This document shows positions 35,078-43,896 of a stretch of 64,000 nucleotides of DNA, piece after piece. Source of the DNA: Maritimibacter alkaliphilus HTCC2654 (GTDB lineage Bacteria > Pseudomonadota > Alphaproteobacteria > Rhodobacterales > Rhodobacteraceae); assembly GCF_000152805.1 (NCBI RefSeq), contig NZ_CH902578.1, positions 1,728,231 through 1,792,230 of the forward strand. Reading direction: 5' to 3'. Positions within the stretch are counted from its first letter, which is position 1, and each line of letters opens with the position of its first letter. The notes under the pieces are model-generated. The model had not been told where the DNA came from. It ran no database searches and saw only the letters and a list, made by a program, of their open reading frames with translations. A program made the translations under genes and the position numbers.

Positions 35078-37497
35078 GCGGTCTGTTCCTTTTGCGCGCG
35101 AAGGTAATGCTGCCCCACGATCCCCAGCGCCCCGGCAAAGGCCACCAGATGCACGGCAGGCAGCGGCGCGATCAGCAGAAGCGCAAGCCCCACCCGCAGA
35201 AGCACTTCGACCGGGTGCAGGCGGTGGCGGTCGAACCGGCTCATCGCGCTGGCGAACAGGTAGATCATGGCGAGCGTGCGAAAGATCGCGGACAGGAACC
35301 CGATCATCGAGAAGGCCGCGCCATCGTCGAACGCCTCCGGCACGATCATCATGTCGGGGTTCAGCGCGAACATGAACGGCACCGCGAAGATGACGATCCC
35401 GATGCGCACGGCGGCGATCCCCGTGCCGATCGGTTTCGCACCCGCGATCGCCGCGGCGGCAAAGGCCGCGACAGCGACGGGGGGCGTGATCGCTGACGCC
35501 ACGCCGAAGTAGAACACGAACATATGCGACGTCATCAGCGACAGGCCGAGCGAATTGAGCGCCGGACCCAGGATGATGATGACCGTAAGATAGGCGGGCA
35601 AGGTAGGCATACCCATCCCAAGCAGGAGCGAGACGACAGCAGTGATGACGAGCGTGAGCAAAAGCGCCACCTCGGCATAGTCCGAGATCGACCGGCCAAG
35701 GCGCGACGGCAGGTCGGTCGCGTCCATGACCCCGACGATGATCCCCACGACGCCGACGACCATCAGGAGCCTTCCGAAGGTCTTGCCGCCGTCCGCGATG
35801 GCGGTCAGCAGGATGATCGGCGCGCGGCGCACCACGGGGCTGAAGGCGGACAGCGCCAGCACCACGATAATGGCGGTCAGGGCCGACCCGGCCGGCGAAG
35901 CGCCCGCAATCAGCCGCCAGATGATGACGGCGAGCGGTAGGAACACAAGTAGCAGGACATTGATGTAATCCTGCGTCGTCACGGGGTCGAGCTCGTCGCT
36001 GCCCTGCGCCGACATGTCGAGCCTGCGGCTTTCGAACCTGACGGTCGCGAACAGGGACAGGTAATAGGCCAGCGCCGGGACCAGCGCGGCGGTCATGATG
36101 TTGAGATAGGGCGTGCCGGTCAGGTCGGCCATGACCAGCGCGGCGGCCCCCATGATCGGCGGCATGATCTGCCCTCCGGTCGATGCAGTCGCCTCGACAC
36201 CTCCCGCGAAGTCGGCCCGAAAGCCGCGCTTCTTGATCATCGGAATGGTCACGACCCCGGTGCCCACCACGTTCGACACCGCCGAGCCGCTGACAGACCC
36301 GAACAAGCCCGACGCCAGCACGGCGGCATGGGCCGGGCCCCCGCGCGCGTTGCGCATCAGGTAGAACGAGATCTTGATGAGCGAATCCGCCGCTCCGGTG
36401 GCAGACAGAAGCGCCCCGAAGATGATGAACGGCAGCACGTTGTTGAGAAGGATCGAAAGCTTCGAACCAAGGACCGCATCCGCCGTGTTGAACCACAGGT
36501 TCTCGGCCGCCGAAGTATAGCCGAGCGCGAGGGCGTGGAAGATGCCGGGCAGGTAGCTCGAAGCGAAGTAATAGGCGAGCGCGACCGCTCCGCACAGCGC
36601 AAGCGCCGCCCCGAACACGCGCCAGCACAGGTAAAGGATGGCAAGGCAACCGATCACCGCCGTATGCGCGTCGGACACGCCAAGCCCAAAGGTCTCGGTC
36701 CCGATGACGAGGTATTGCAAGACGGCATATCCAAGCGCGGCGAAGGCGATCCAGTCCCCGATGGCAAGGCCGCGATGCTGCACGCGCCCGATGTCCTCTT
36801 CCGAGCGGCCAAGCGTCAGCACAACGATCAGCGCGGCGAGCAGGAACATGATCGCGTTGTATTTCTCGGTCGGGCTGGCCGGGCCGATCCCGAACATATC
36901 TGGGATGTATTCCCCGCGCCACGCCGCCAGCCCGATGGTCGCGAACGGGATGGCGGGCAGGACAGAGATAAGCCCGGTCAGACCCATCAGGAGGCCCGCG
37001 ATCATGGCTGCCCGCGCGCGTCCGTGTTCGAGGTTGCGCAGAGACTGCATCAGGAACAGAGCCGCGGCCACCAGCCCCATAGACAGGATCGGCACGACAC
37101 GGATGCCGAAATCGCCTACCCGCAGGATCGGATATTCATAGGCCCTGAGATCCATTTCAGGGTCGAAAGGCGGGGCGAAGTGGAAGCCGACTAGCGCATC
37201 GACGGTCAGAAGCGCGAGCGCGGCGAGGCCGAACCAGAGCGCGGTGCGCCGTTCGTCCGACGCGACCTTCCACACGAACCCGGCGGTCGCGATCAGGGCG
37301 AGCAGCCGCAGCCAGGTGATCCCCTCAGGTGCCCATCCGACGGGAAGGGCCGCGTAGCGATAGAGGTTGAACTTCAGTGAAATGATCGTCTCGGCGACCA
37401 GACAGAGGATCGCGAAGGCGGCCCAGGCAAAGGCCGTCGCGGCCCGTTTGTCGTCCAAAAGGAACGGGGTCAGGGGTTTGACTGGCGCAGACGCCAT
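35074..37497 (-). CDS. TRAP transporter fused permease (4TM/12TM)
   Basis: An 807-residue membrane protein combining the small and large TRAP permease subunits, as is usual for TAXI-type systems. The large subunit part carries GLFGSVSGSAVSNVVGTGVVTIPMIKKRGF, GGIEATAS-like EATASTGGQIMPPIMGAAA, and LLLGMGMPTLPAYLTVI, all hallmarks. About 18-20 membrane helices. It uses a sodium or proton gradient with the TAXI binding protein at 37569. It sits between the binding protein and the sulfatase in one operon. Confidence 0.93.
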   Translation of the reverse strand: MASAPVKPLTPFLLDDKRAATAFAWAAFAILCLVAETIISLKFNLYRYAALPVGWAPEGITWLRLLALIATAGFVWKVASDERRTALWFGLAALALLTVDALVGFHFAPPFDPEMDLRAYEYPILRVGDFGIRVVPILSMGLVAAALFLMQSLRNLEHGRARAAMIAGLLMGLTGLISVLPAIPFATIGLAAWRGEYIPDMFGIGPASPTEKYNAIMFLLAALIVVLTLGRSEEDIGRVQHRGLAIGDWIAFAALGYAVLQYLVIGTETFGLGVSDAHTAVIGCLAILYLCWRVFGAALALCGAVALAYYFASSYLPGIFHALALGYTSAAENLWFNTADAVLGSKLSILLNNVLPFIIFGALLSATGAADSLIKISFYLMRNARGGPAHAAVLASGLFGSVSGSAVSNVVGTGVVTIPMIKKRGFRADFAGGVEATASTGGQIMPPIMGAAALVMADLTGTPYLNIMTAALVPALAYYLSLFATVRFESRRLDMSAQGSDELDPVTTQDYINVLLLVFLPLAVIIWRLIAGASPAGSALTAIIVVLALSAFSPVVRRAPIILLTAIADGGKTFGRLLMVVGVVGIIVGVMDATDLPSRLGRSISDYAEVALLLTLVITAVVSLLLGMGMPTLPAYLTVIIILGPALNSLGLSLMTSHMFVFYFGVASAITPPVAVAAFAAAAIAGAKPIGTGIAAVRIGIVIFAVPFMFALNPDMMIVPEAFDDGAAFSMIGFLSAIFRTLAMIYLFASAMSRFDRHRLHPVEVLLRVGLALLLIAPLPAVHLVAFAGALGIVGQHYLRAQKEQTA

Positions 37498-37524
37498 GGC
37501 ATCACCTTGTGCTGAGAGGCAGGG

Positions 37525-37548
37525 GGCTGGACCCCGAGGGGTCCAGCC
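37525..37548 (-). terminator. Intra-operon hairpin after the TAXI gene
   Basis: GGCTGGACCCC / GGGGTCCAGCC, 10-11 bp with a 2-4 base loop and no T-tract. It lies between the binding-protein and permease genes. Such hairpins often stabilise the binding-protein message and reduce read-through. Confidence 0.5.
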
Positions 37549-37568
37549 TGGTCGGCGGCGGGCGGCGG

Positions 37569-38540
37569 TTACTTCACCGCATCCGGGATCGTCACGCCGA
37601 CTTCTTCGTAATACCGCATCGCGCCCGGATGCAGCTTGGCGGACATGCCGGTGAAAGCGTTCTCAATGCTAACCGGCGCCAGCACGCGAATGTCACCCTT
37701 GGCCTTGTCCAGATTCTCCCAGAACGCCTTGGTCAACGCATAGGCGTCGTCGTCGGACATATCTTTGTGCACCGTCGTCTGCATGAAATTCTCGGCACCC
37801 TGCACCTCGCCTTCGTTGACGACGTTGGAATAGGTGCCCGCCGGGATGACTCCCACGGTGTTTGAACCGCCCGCCGAGAACTTGGCCCAGACGTCAGTGT
37901 CTAGTGCGCTATCGGGCAGATCGATCAAGCGGATCTCGCCAAGCTGCTCGATGGCGGCGTTGCCCACGGCCGAGGGAAACATGAAGGCTTCGAACTGGTT
38001 GTCCTGAAACGCCTGAATGGCGGCGCCCCAGCCAAGGCGGACGACTTCGAAGTCCTGACCGCCGACGAGGCCGGAGGACGCGCCGATGATCGACTGCGCC
38101 TGCGCGTTCGCGGCCCCGGCGGGCGGACCAGTGAACACACGGCGCCCCGCGAAATCGTCGAAGGTTTCGATGCTGCTGGTCGCGCGGACGATGGCGTGGA
38201 AGATGCCGTTAGTGAAGCCGTAAAGCGCCCGGACGTTCTCGGACGCGGCCATCGCTTCTTCGGCATTGTTTTTAAACGGGCCGGCTCCGCGCGTCATCGC
38301 GTTGTAGGCGGTCGGCGGGCAGACGGCCACGTCGACCTTGCCGGTGGCGACGTTCATACAGGCCTTGGTCAGCGTCTGGCCCGAGTTGATCTGCATGTCG
38401 ATGTCGCTGTAGTTCGCGATCACCTGCGTCGACAGGTTCGTCATCCCGGTCGGATTGCCGGTTTCGGCGGTGAAGGTCTGGGCATGGGCCGTGGCCGTGA
38501 ACCCGGCGGCCAGAATGGTCGCAGTAATGAGATGTTTCAT
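37569..38540 (-). CDS. TAXI-family TRAP transporter solute-binding protein
   Basis: 323 residues with a signal peptide ending AHAQ. Typical TAXI patterns: TGNPTGMTNLSTQVIANY, NSGQTLTKACMNVATGKVDVAVCPP and VFTGPPAGAANAQAQSII. TAXI proteins usually bind glutamate-like or dicarboxylic ligands, but with a sulfatase in the operon the ligand may be a sulfated organic compound (inference). It is first in the operon 38540-33530. GGGAGGACACC precedes the ATG. Confidence 0.9.
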   Translation of the reverse strand: MKHLITATILAAGFTATAHAQTFTAETGNPTGMTNLSTQVIANYSDIDMQINSGQTLTKACMNVATGKVDVAVCPPTAYNAMTRGAGPFKNNAEEAMAASENVRALYGFTNGIFHAIVRATSSIETFDDFAGRRVFTGPPAGAANAQAQSIIGASSGLVGGQDFEVVRLGWGAAIQAFQDNQFEAFMFPSAVGNAAIEQLGEIRLIDLPDSALDTDVWAKFSAGGSNTVGVIPAGTYSNVVNEGEVQGAENFMQTTVHKDMSDDDAYALTKAFWENLDKAKGDIRVLAPVSIENAFTGMSAKLHPGAMRYYEEVGVTIPDAVK

Positions 38541-38592
38541 GGTGTCCTCCCTGTTGCGACCAAAATGCAGATCAAAATACGAATGAAAAATG

Positions 38593-39537
38593 CTATTTTA
38601 TCGTTCTTGCATTACTTTTTTGATATGCTGGAAGTGGCACGGCATCCCGGATCATCTCGATCAGGCGGCTTGCAGCGGCGTTCATCTGGCGATCCGGTAG
38701 GACGGTAAGGCCCACCGGGCCGAGCGTGTCGAACCTCAGCCCTTCGAGCGTCACGAACTCGCCACCCGAAAGCTCGCGCTGCACGACACCCTGCGGGATG
38801 AGCCACACGTAATCGGTTGCACGAAGGAAATCGCGGGCGAAGTCCGCCGAGTCGGTTTCGATCAGGTCCGGAATGTCGCTGATGCCGTTGGCCAGCAGGA
38901 TGCGGTCGACCTCGTGCCTGGGGATGGTGCCTTGCAGGTTTAGCATGATACCGAACCCGAGCAGGCTGCGGAAATCGCCGATGGGCTTTCGGCGCAGCGG
39001 ATGATCCTTGCGCACGACGCATAGGATTGGTTCGGAATAGAGATGCTCGAAGGATAGTCCGCGCATCGCTTCGCCATGGGCCATTCGCCCTACGACGAAA
39101 TCGATCGCCCCCGCGCGCAGTTTGTCCATCAGTTCAAGATTGGTGCCGCGCAGGACCGTCAGCGTCGTGTTCGGCACCTCGGCTTTGAACCGGGCCACCA
39201 CTTGCGGGAAATACTGCGCCTCGTATGTCGGAAGCACGCCACAGGCAACGCTGTCGCCCCGTGGCCGCTCGCCCGACGCCGTTTCTACCGCCTCTTCGAT
39301 CCGGAGCAGACCGCTTGAGATTAGCCGGTTGAAATCGCGCCCTTCTGGGGTCAGTTCGAACGCCTTGCGTCGCCGGTCCAGCAACTTGACGCCCAGAACT
39401 GCTTCGAGGTCCGAAATCGTGCGCGAAACGGCAGGCTGGCTCGTGCTCAACGCCTCGGCCGCGCGCACGATGCCGCGCTGGCGCACGACTTCCTGAAAGC
39501 AGCGCAGGTGACGCATCTTCAATCGTTTGTCGATCAT
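38593..39537 (-). CDS. LysR-family transcriptional regulator (PcaQ-like)
   Basis: 314 residues. The N-terminus MIDKRLKMRHLRCFQEVVRQ is the form seen in PcaQ/GbpR-like LysR proteins, followed by AAEALSTSQPAVSRTISDLE. The effector domain is intact to about residue 300. It lies 52 bases upstream of the TAXI gene in the same direction, so it probably controls the sulfatase/TRAP operon and may be transcribed into it. Confidence 0.9.
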   Translation of the reverse strand: MIDKRLKMRHLRCFQEVVRQRGIVRAAEALSTSQPAVSRTISDLEAVLGVKLLDRRRKAFELTPEGRDFNRLISSGLLRIEEAVETASGERPRGDSVACGVLPTYEAQYFPQVVARFKAEVPNTTLTVLRGTNLELMDKLRAGAIDFVVGRMAHGEAMRGLSFEHLYSEPILCVVRKDHPLRRKPIGDFRSLLGFGIMLNLQGTIPRHEVDRILLANGISDIPDLIETDSADFARDFLRATDYVWLIPQGVVQRELSGGEFVTLEGLRFDTLGPVGLTVLPDRQMNAAASRLIEMIRDAVPLPAYQKSNARTIK

Positions 39538-39647
39538 GGTGGACCGACTGTATCCGCCACGTCCCGATCACGGAAGATGCCCGTCGGGGACCAGCTAACC
39601 TGCATTAAGTCGATTCTGAAACACATATTGAGAAGTCGCTTTTCAGA

Positions 39648-39912
39648 CGCGAGTCGACGACCGGGGCAAGTAAACGCTCAGCGAAAAAGGCGCTTCCTTA
39701 ACCTGCTTGTCCTCATCAGTGTGATGTCGGATTTCGGGCGGGGAATGGCTGGATCGACACGCCGCGCCGGATCCCTCCAATTCTGAAAAGTAGGTTCGCG
39801 GCGGACAGCCTCGTGCGCAACATGGCAGACGCGCTTCTCGAAAATCACCCCAGACACATTGTGGACGCGTTGAACCAGAAAGGCCTGCACAACTGGCTCA
39901 ACGATGAGTGAA
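39648..39912 (+). repeat. Module-boundary element, copy 2 (best preserved)
   Basis: Begins with CAGACGCGAGT and the codons for QTRVDDRGK then TAA, closely matching the last codons of rhaI at 52075 (QTRVADRGR then TAG). It continues with GGCGCTTCC, CCTCATC and GTCGGATTTC, as does 52075-52200. The core at 39738-39840 matches copy 1. The frame NGWIDTPRRIPPILKSRF continues to LHNWLNDE and TGA at 39910, the longest surviving stretch. Confidence 0.7.
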
Positions 39913-40090
39913 CCCAAGAGCGGGCATGGACTTTCGAAAAAAGGCGCGGAAACTTCTTGAAAAAGAATACTTCCGGCGCGCCTGATACTGACATTGGCTA
40001 TTCTGATTAGCCCCGGCTTGTTCTCTTCTGAGCGCGGTCACACGACTTGTTTCTCGTTTTTGATGCACAGGGCTAAGCGAAGGCGAAGTC

Positions 40091-40162
40091 CTAGAAATGC
40101 ACGATAAGTGCAAGTAGGATCGGTTCTGGTGCCGGCAGCACGCTCGGCACCAAACCTCCCAT
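40091..40162 (-). repeat. 72-base micro-ORF repeat, copy 2
   Basis: ATG-to-TAG frame of 24 codons on the minus strand (MGGLVPSVLPAPEPILLALI...). Homology to copy 1 extends about 35 bases past the ATG side. Two TGA codons lie directly before the ATG, so the frame cannot be part of a longer one here. It lies 87 bases past the rhaK stop. Confidence 0.5.
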
Positions 40163-40248
40163 TCATCAAACGATGTCGCACGCGGTTGTATTAGTTTTTT
40201 TTTGAGCGTCAGATATGAACCACAAGGAGGTGCAAGTGGTGGACGCGG

Positions 40249-41607
40249 CTAGGCAGCAGTGTTCACTTCCCCAAACCAATGTTGTGCATACTCTTTGAGC
40301 TCGTTCAGTCGGTAGACTTCGGGCGCACGGGTTGCTGGGGCTGGAATGGCACCACAATCGGCTAGGAGTGAAGCCCCGATACTCGTGCCTGTGGCAGAAT
40401 GCGACAACTGAACCGGACGGTCAGTGGCAGCTTCGAGCATTGCAATGAAATCAATGTTGCGCGCGAAGGGGCCCTCGACGATGCTCGGCCCGCGCGCTCC
40501 TATCATGGCCAAGCATTCGGCTGTCATAAGGGCGAGATACCACGAGAGTGCGACGTTTTTTTCGCCGGGCGTCATGCTGGCGTTACTCCAACCGCCCGGC
40601 CGGTTCGGGAATGGGCCGGATCCAGTTTGGACGGCTGGGAGCAGAAAGTGGCGTTCGTTTAAGACGCGTTCGACATCCTCGGCGGTCGGTGCTGCGATTT
40701 CGCGCTTCATCTGTTCGAATTCGCGACCACCCATGAAGCGGGCGCTTGGGGTTGGATTGCCTAAGCCGTTGACGTTGATCAATGCATCGCGGAAGGGGTC
40801 GAGCACGACCGGCGCGCCACCGACCGCCATGGAAACCACCCACGTTCCGGTCGAAACGACCGAGAAAGGACCATCCATCTGACGCAGATGTGGAAGCAGG
40901 GAGGCGTTCGAGTCGTGGATGCCGGACATGACCGGCGTCTCCTCGGCCAATCCTGTGATTTCGGCGATCTCGGGCAGTATTGCGCCCGCGATATCTCCGG
41001 CCAACGCCAGGGGAGCCATTTTGTCCTCAATGCCGAGCGCGGCGACCAATGTGGAGAATCCGGCGGTATGTGGATTCCACAGGTCTGTATGACACCCGAG
41101 CGAAGTGAGTTCGTTGGTGAAGTGCCCCGTAAGGCGACCCGACCAGTATTGCGGATAGCTCACGACCTGTCTGACGCGGCCACGTAGCCCCACTTGCGTT
41201 TTGAGCAGCCAATGCAGCTGGGCCCCCGCGTTGAGCCCTACCGGCAGGCGTGGGGACCCCGTCTCAGAAAAATTCGGCCGGAGCGCATCGTAAGCATGTG
41301 CGAGTTCCTCCGGCCCGGTGAACTCGTAATCCATCACCGGCGTGGCCAGCTTACCGACTCCATCCAGGAGCACGAAAGTCGCGCCATGGGTCGTGACACT
41401 GATCCGGTCGATGCCGTGTTTGGCCTCGAAGATCGACAGGCTCTCAAGCAGGAATTCCCAGATCCCCTCCACGTCGAAATGCGGATAGGGCGGCCCGGGG
41501 CGCACCGTGTTGGGCCGCGTCACCACGTCCAGCTCGCTCATGGTGTCTGTGTCGACCAGCGCCACCTTTGCGTTGGTCTTGCCTATGTCGAGAACGGCGA
41601 CATGCAT
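40249..41607 (-). CDS. rhaK: Rhamnulokinase-type sugar kinase (FGGY)
   Basis: 452 residues from the ATG at 41607, which overlaps the rhaM stop by one base (TGATG). FGGY-kinase fold: VAVLDIGKTNAKVALVD (phosphate-1 motif), then SVVSTGTWVVSM (phosphate-2) and EGPFARNIDFIAML near the end. In Rhizobium the homologue phosphorylates the keto-sugar and is also needed for rhamnose transport. Last gene of rhaRSTPQMK. The frame runs on to 41697, but that is rhaM read out of phase. Confidence 0.9.
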   Translation of the reverse strand: MHVAVLDIGKTNAKVALVDTDTMSELDVVTRPNTVRPGPPYPHFDVEGIWEFLLESLSIFEAKHGIDRISVTTHGATFVLLDGVGKLATPVMDYEFTGPEELAHAYDALRPNFSETGSPRLPVGLNAGAQLHWLLKTQVGLRGRVRQVVSYPQYWSGRLTGHFTNELTSLGCHTDLWNPHTAGFSTLVAALGIEDKMAPLALAGDIAGAILPEIAEITGLAEETPVMSGIHDSNASLLPHLRQMDGPFSVVSTGTWVVSMAVGGAPVVLDPFRDALINVNGLGNPTPSARFMGGREFEQMKREIAAPTAEDVERVLNERHFLLPAVQTGSGPFPNRPGGWSNASMTPGEKNVALSWYLALMTAECLAMIGARGPSIVEGPFARNIDFIAMLEAATDRPVQLSHSATGTSIGASLLADCGAIPAPATRAPEVYRLNELKEYAQHWFGEVNTAA

Positions 41608-41921
41608 CAGGGCATATGGAACATCGGGACGAGGTCTTTTGCCACCGGTTCGTTGTCCGGGTGCGTCTCCATCACGTCCGCCATGTGCGCCCACCAACGC
41701 TGCATGATCTCGGTCCCGGGCAGGTCGGCCATCCCGTGGTCATCCCTGCGCCAGAGCACGCCGAAGAGGATGTTCGTCTCCTCGTCGAGGTGGATCGAAT
41801 AATCCGACACGCCAGCATCGTGTAGCAGGTCCACGAGCTCGGGCCAGATCTCGTCATGCCTTCGTTTGTATTCGGCGGCCATCCCGGGGTGGAGTTTCAT
41901 CTTGAAGGCGTGCTTGTGCAT
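41607..41921 (-). CDS. rhaM: L-rhamnose mutarotase
   Basis: 104 residues, the normal length of the family (RhaU/RhaM). [29 protein letters not shown] and [13 protein letters not shown], then [15 protein letters not shown], contain the conserved His and Tyr/Trp residues for anomer conversion. It interconverts alpha and beta L-rhamnose before isomerisation. Its ATG lies directly at the end of the preceding permease gene, and it overlaps rhaK by one base. Confidence 0.94.
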   Translation of the reverse strand: MHKHAFKMKLHPGMAAEYKRRHDEIWPELVDLLHDAGVSDYSIHLDEETNILFGVLWRRDDHGMADLPGTEIMQRWWAHMADVMETHPDNEPVAKDLVPMFHMP

Positions 41922-42910
41922 CACGCCCTCCACTTGGCCCAGAGGCGCGGCAACGCGATGACCCCGATCAGCATCAGGCCGATGAAAATCGACATGACGA
42001 TGCCCGGCACGTTCAGAAGCCCAAGCCCGAAAGTCACTAGCCCCATCACGAAGGCCGCGATGACGACGCCCGGAATGGATCCGGACCCGCCGAGGATCGA
42101 AACGCCGCCAAGCACCACCATCGTCACCACCTCGAGCTCCCAACCGAAGGCGATGGAGGGGCGCGTGGATCCCAGCCGCGAGGTCAGGCAGATCGCCGCG
42201 ACGCCGGCCATGAGACCGGTGAGCAGGAACAGGATGAACTTCACCCGCGCGACCCGGATACCTGAGAAGGACGCGGCGGTGGCGTTGTTGCCGATGGTAT
42301 AGACTGTGCGCCCGAAATTCGTCCGGTGCAGCACGACGTAGTAGATCACCGCGAGCACTGCGAAGAGCACGAATTCGAATGAGAGCACCCACCAGACGTA
42401 GCCCTGCCCGAAGAAGGCGAAGTCTGCCGGATAGCCCCGGTAGGCGCCATCGCCGAGGATGATGTAACTGATCCCACGAAACAGGCTCATAGTGCCGATG
42501 GTCACCACAATGGACGGCAGGCCCATCAGGGTCACAAGCACGCCGTTGAACGCCCCAGCAGTCAGCCCCGTAACCAGACCGATCAGGACGAGCTCGAAGG
42601 TCCCGGCCCCGACCTGCGCCGCCGCTCCCATTGCCGTGGAAGCGAGCGCGATGATCGCGGCAACCGACAAGTCAATCTCGCCCGAGATGATCAGGAGGGC
42701 CATCGCGAAGGCGATCATCGCCTTCTCGGTAAAGTTGAACGTGGCGTCCGACAGGTTCCAGGCGTTCAGGAAGTAGGGCGAGGCGAAACTGTTAGCAACG
42801 AAGATCAGGATCGCGACACCGAGAAGCAGGACTTCCCAGCTCTTCAGGATCCGCGCCGCGTTTGACTGCAGGCGGTCTGGGATGTGGCGGGTGTTGGATG
42901 CGTCCGTCAT
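41921..42910 (-). CDS. rhaQ: Rhamnose ABC transporter permease RhaQ
   Basis: 329 residues, about nine or ten membrane helices, BPD_transp_2 family. Signature [20 protein letters not shown] and [14 protein letters not shown], then [14 protein letters not shown], as in ribose/rhamnose permeases. Overlaps the other permease gene by 4 bases. Forms the channel with RhaP. Confidence 0.92.
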   Translation of the reverse strand: MTDASNTRHIPDRLQSNAARILKSWEVLLLGVAILIFVANSFASPYFLNAWNLSDATFNFTEKAMIAFAMALLIISGEIDLSVAAIIALASTAMGAAAQVGAGTFELVLIGLVTGLTAGAFNGVLVTLMGLPSIVVTIGTMSLFRGISYIILGDGAYRGYPADFAFFGQGYVWWVLSFEFVLFAVLAVIYYVVLHRTNFGRTVYTIGNNATAASFSGIRVARVKFILFLLTGLMAGVAAICLTSRLGSTRPSIAFGWELEVVTMVVLGGVSILGGSGSIPGVVIAAFVMGLVTFGLGLLNVPGIVMSIFIGLMLIGVIALPRLWAKWRA

Positions 42911-43896
42911 GCCTGTGCTCCCTGTGCCTGCGCGCGGCGCAGGATGATACGGCCCTTGGCCTTGGCGCTACGGGCGTTGAACGCCACGGCGGTGATGATC
43001 GCGGCGCCGGAGATGGCCATCTGCCAGAAGGGTGAGATATCGACGACCGGCAGCGCATTCTTCACGATCCCGAGGAAGAGCGCGCCCAGGATCGTCCCCA
43101 GGATCGTCCCCGCGCCCCCGGCGATCGAAATGCCTCCGATGACGCAGGCCGCGACGACCTCGAGCTCGAACCCGCCGGCGATGTCCACGTAGGCCACCGC
43201 GTAGCGCGCCACCCAGAGATACCCAGTCAAGCCCGCGAGCGCGCCGGAGATGACAAAGGCCCAGAATTGCGTCTTGCCCACGTCGACGCCGGTATAGACG
43301 GCTGCGTGTGGATTACCGCCTACGGCATAGAAGGAGCGGCCCAACGGCGTGCGTGCGATCATCAGAATGAAGATGCCCGCCATCACCATCGCGAACCATG
43401 CGAGAACCGGCAGCCCCAGCACAGAGGCACGCGGGAAGCCCGTGAAAGCCGCGCTCATTTCATGCGCGTTGACCCATTCGCCGTTGGAAATGAGGAAGAT
43501 GATACCGCGATAGATCGTCATCGTGCCGAGCGTCACGACGATGGGCGGGATCGCGAGCTTCCACACCAGTATGCCATTGAATGCGCCCATGATCGCACCA
43601 AGCCCAATGGCGACGGCGAGGATCACGAACACTGGCACGCCCGGCATCGCCGCGTTCAGCATCGCGCAGACCATACCGGTCAAAGCCAAGTTGGCCGCTA
43701 CCGACAGGTCGATACATCGCGTGAGGATCACCACGGTTTGGCCTAGGGCGAGCAGCAGCAGCGGCGAGGTGTCTGTGAAGACGCGGACGAGGTTGGCGGG
43801 TGCGATGAAGCCGGGAAACCGGCTTGCGATCAGGGCCAGGAGCACAATGATCGCGCCCGCGAGGATCGCCTCGCGTGATTTCAAGAACGTCATCAT
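42907..43896 (-). CDS. rhaP: Rhamnose ABC transporter permease RhaP
   Basis: 329 residues from the ATG at 43896 (ATGATG; either is possible), overlapping the ATPase stop. BPD_transp_2 family: GQTVVILTRCIDLSVAANLALTGM, IPPIVVTLGTMTIYRGI, YAVGGNPHAAVYTGVDV and GGISIAGGAGTILG. The frame continues upstream to 44169 but only as an out-of-phase reading of the ATPase gene. Confidence 0.92.
   Translation of the reverse strand: MMTFLKSREAILAGAIIVLLALIASRFPGFIAPANLVRVFTDTSPLLLLALGQTVVILTRCIDLSVAANLALTGMVCAMLNAAMPGVPVFVILAVAIGLGAIMGAFNGILVWKLAIPPIVVTLGTMTIYRGIIFLISNGEWVNAHEMSAAFTGFPRASVLGLPVLAWFAMVMAGIFILMIARTPLGRSFYAVGGNPHAAVYTGVDVGKTQFWAFVISGALAGLTGYLWVARYAVAYVDIAGGFELEVVAACVIGGISIAGGAGTILGTILGALFLGIVKNALPVVDISPFWQMAISGAAIITAVAFNARSAKAKGRIILRRAQAQGAQA

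Larger units (their letters stand above)
39538..40248. other. Non-coding region with two repeat elements
   Basis: 710 bases with no intact gene, lying between the sulfatase/TRAP module and the rhamnose module. It contains boundary element copy 2 (39648-39912) and micro-ORF repeat copy 2 (40091-40162). Confidence 0.5.

Noticed and set aside
33530-36922. A very long minus-strand frame covering the sulfatase and half the TRAP permease gene
   Set aside because: Beyond 35077 it is the permease gene read out of phase, low-complexity and Arg-rich. The true sulfatase start is the ATG at 35077, overlapping the permease stop.
36328-37194. Plus-strand frame rich in Arg and Asp
   Set aside because: Antisense to the TRAP permease gene, which has clear family motifs throughout.
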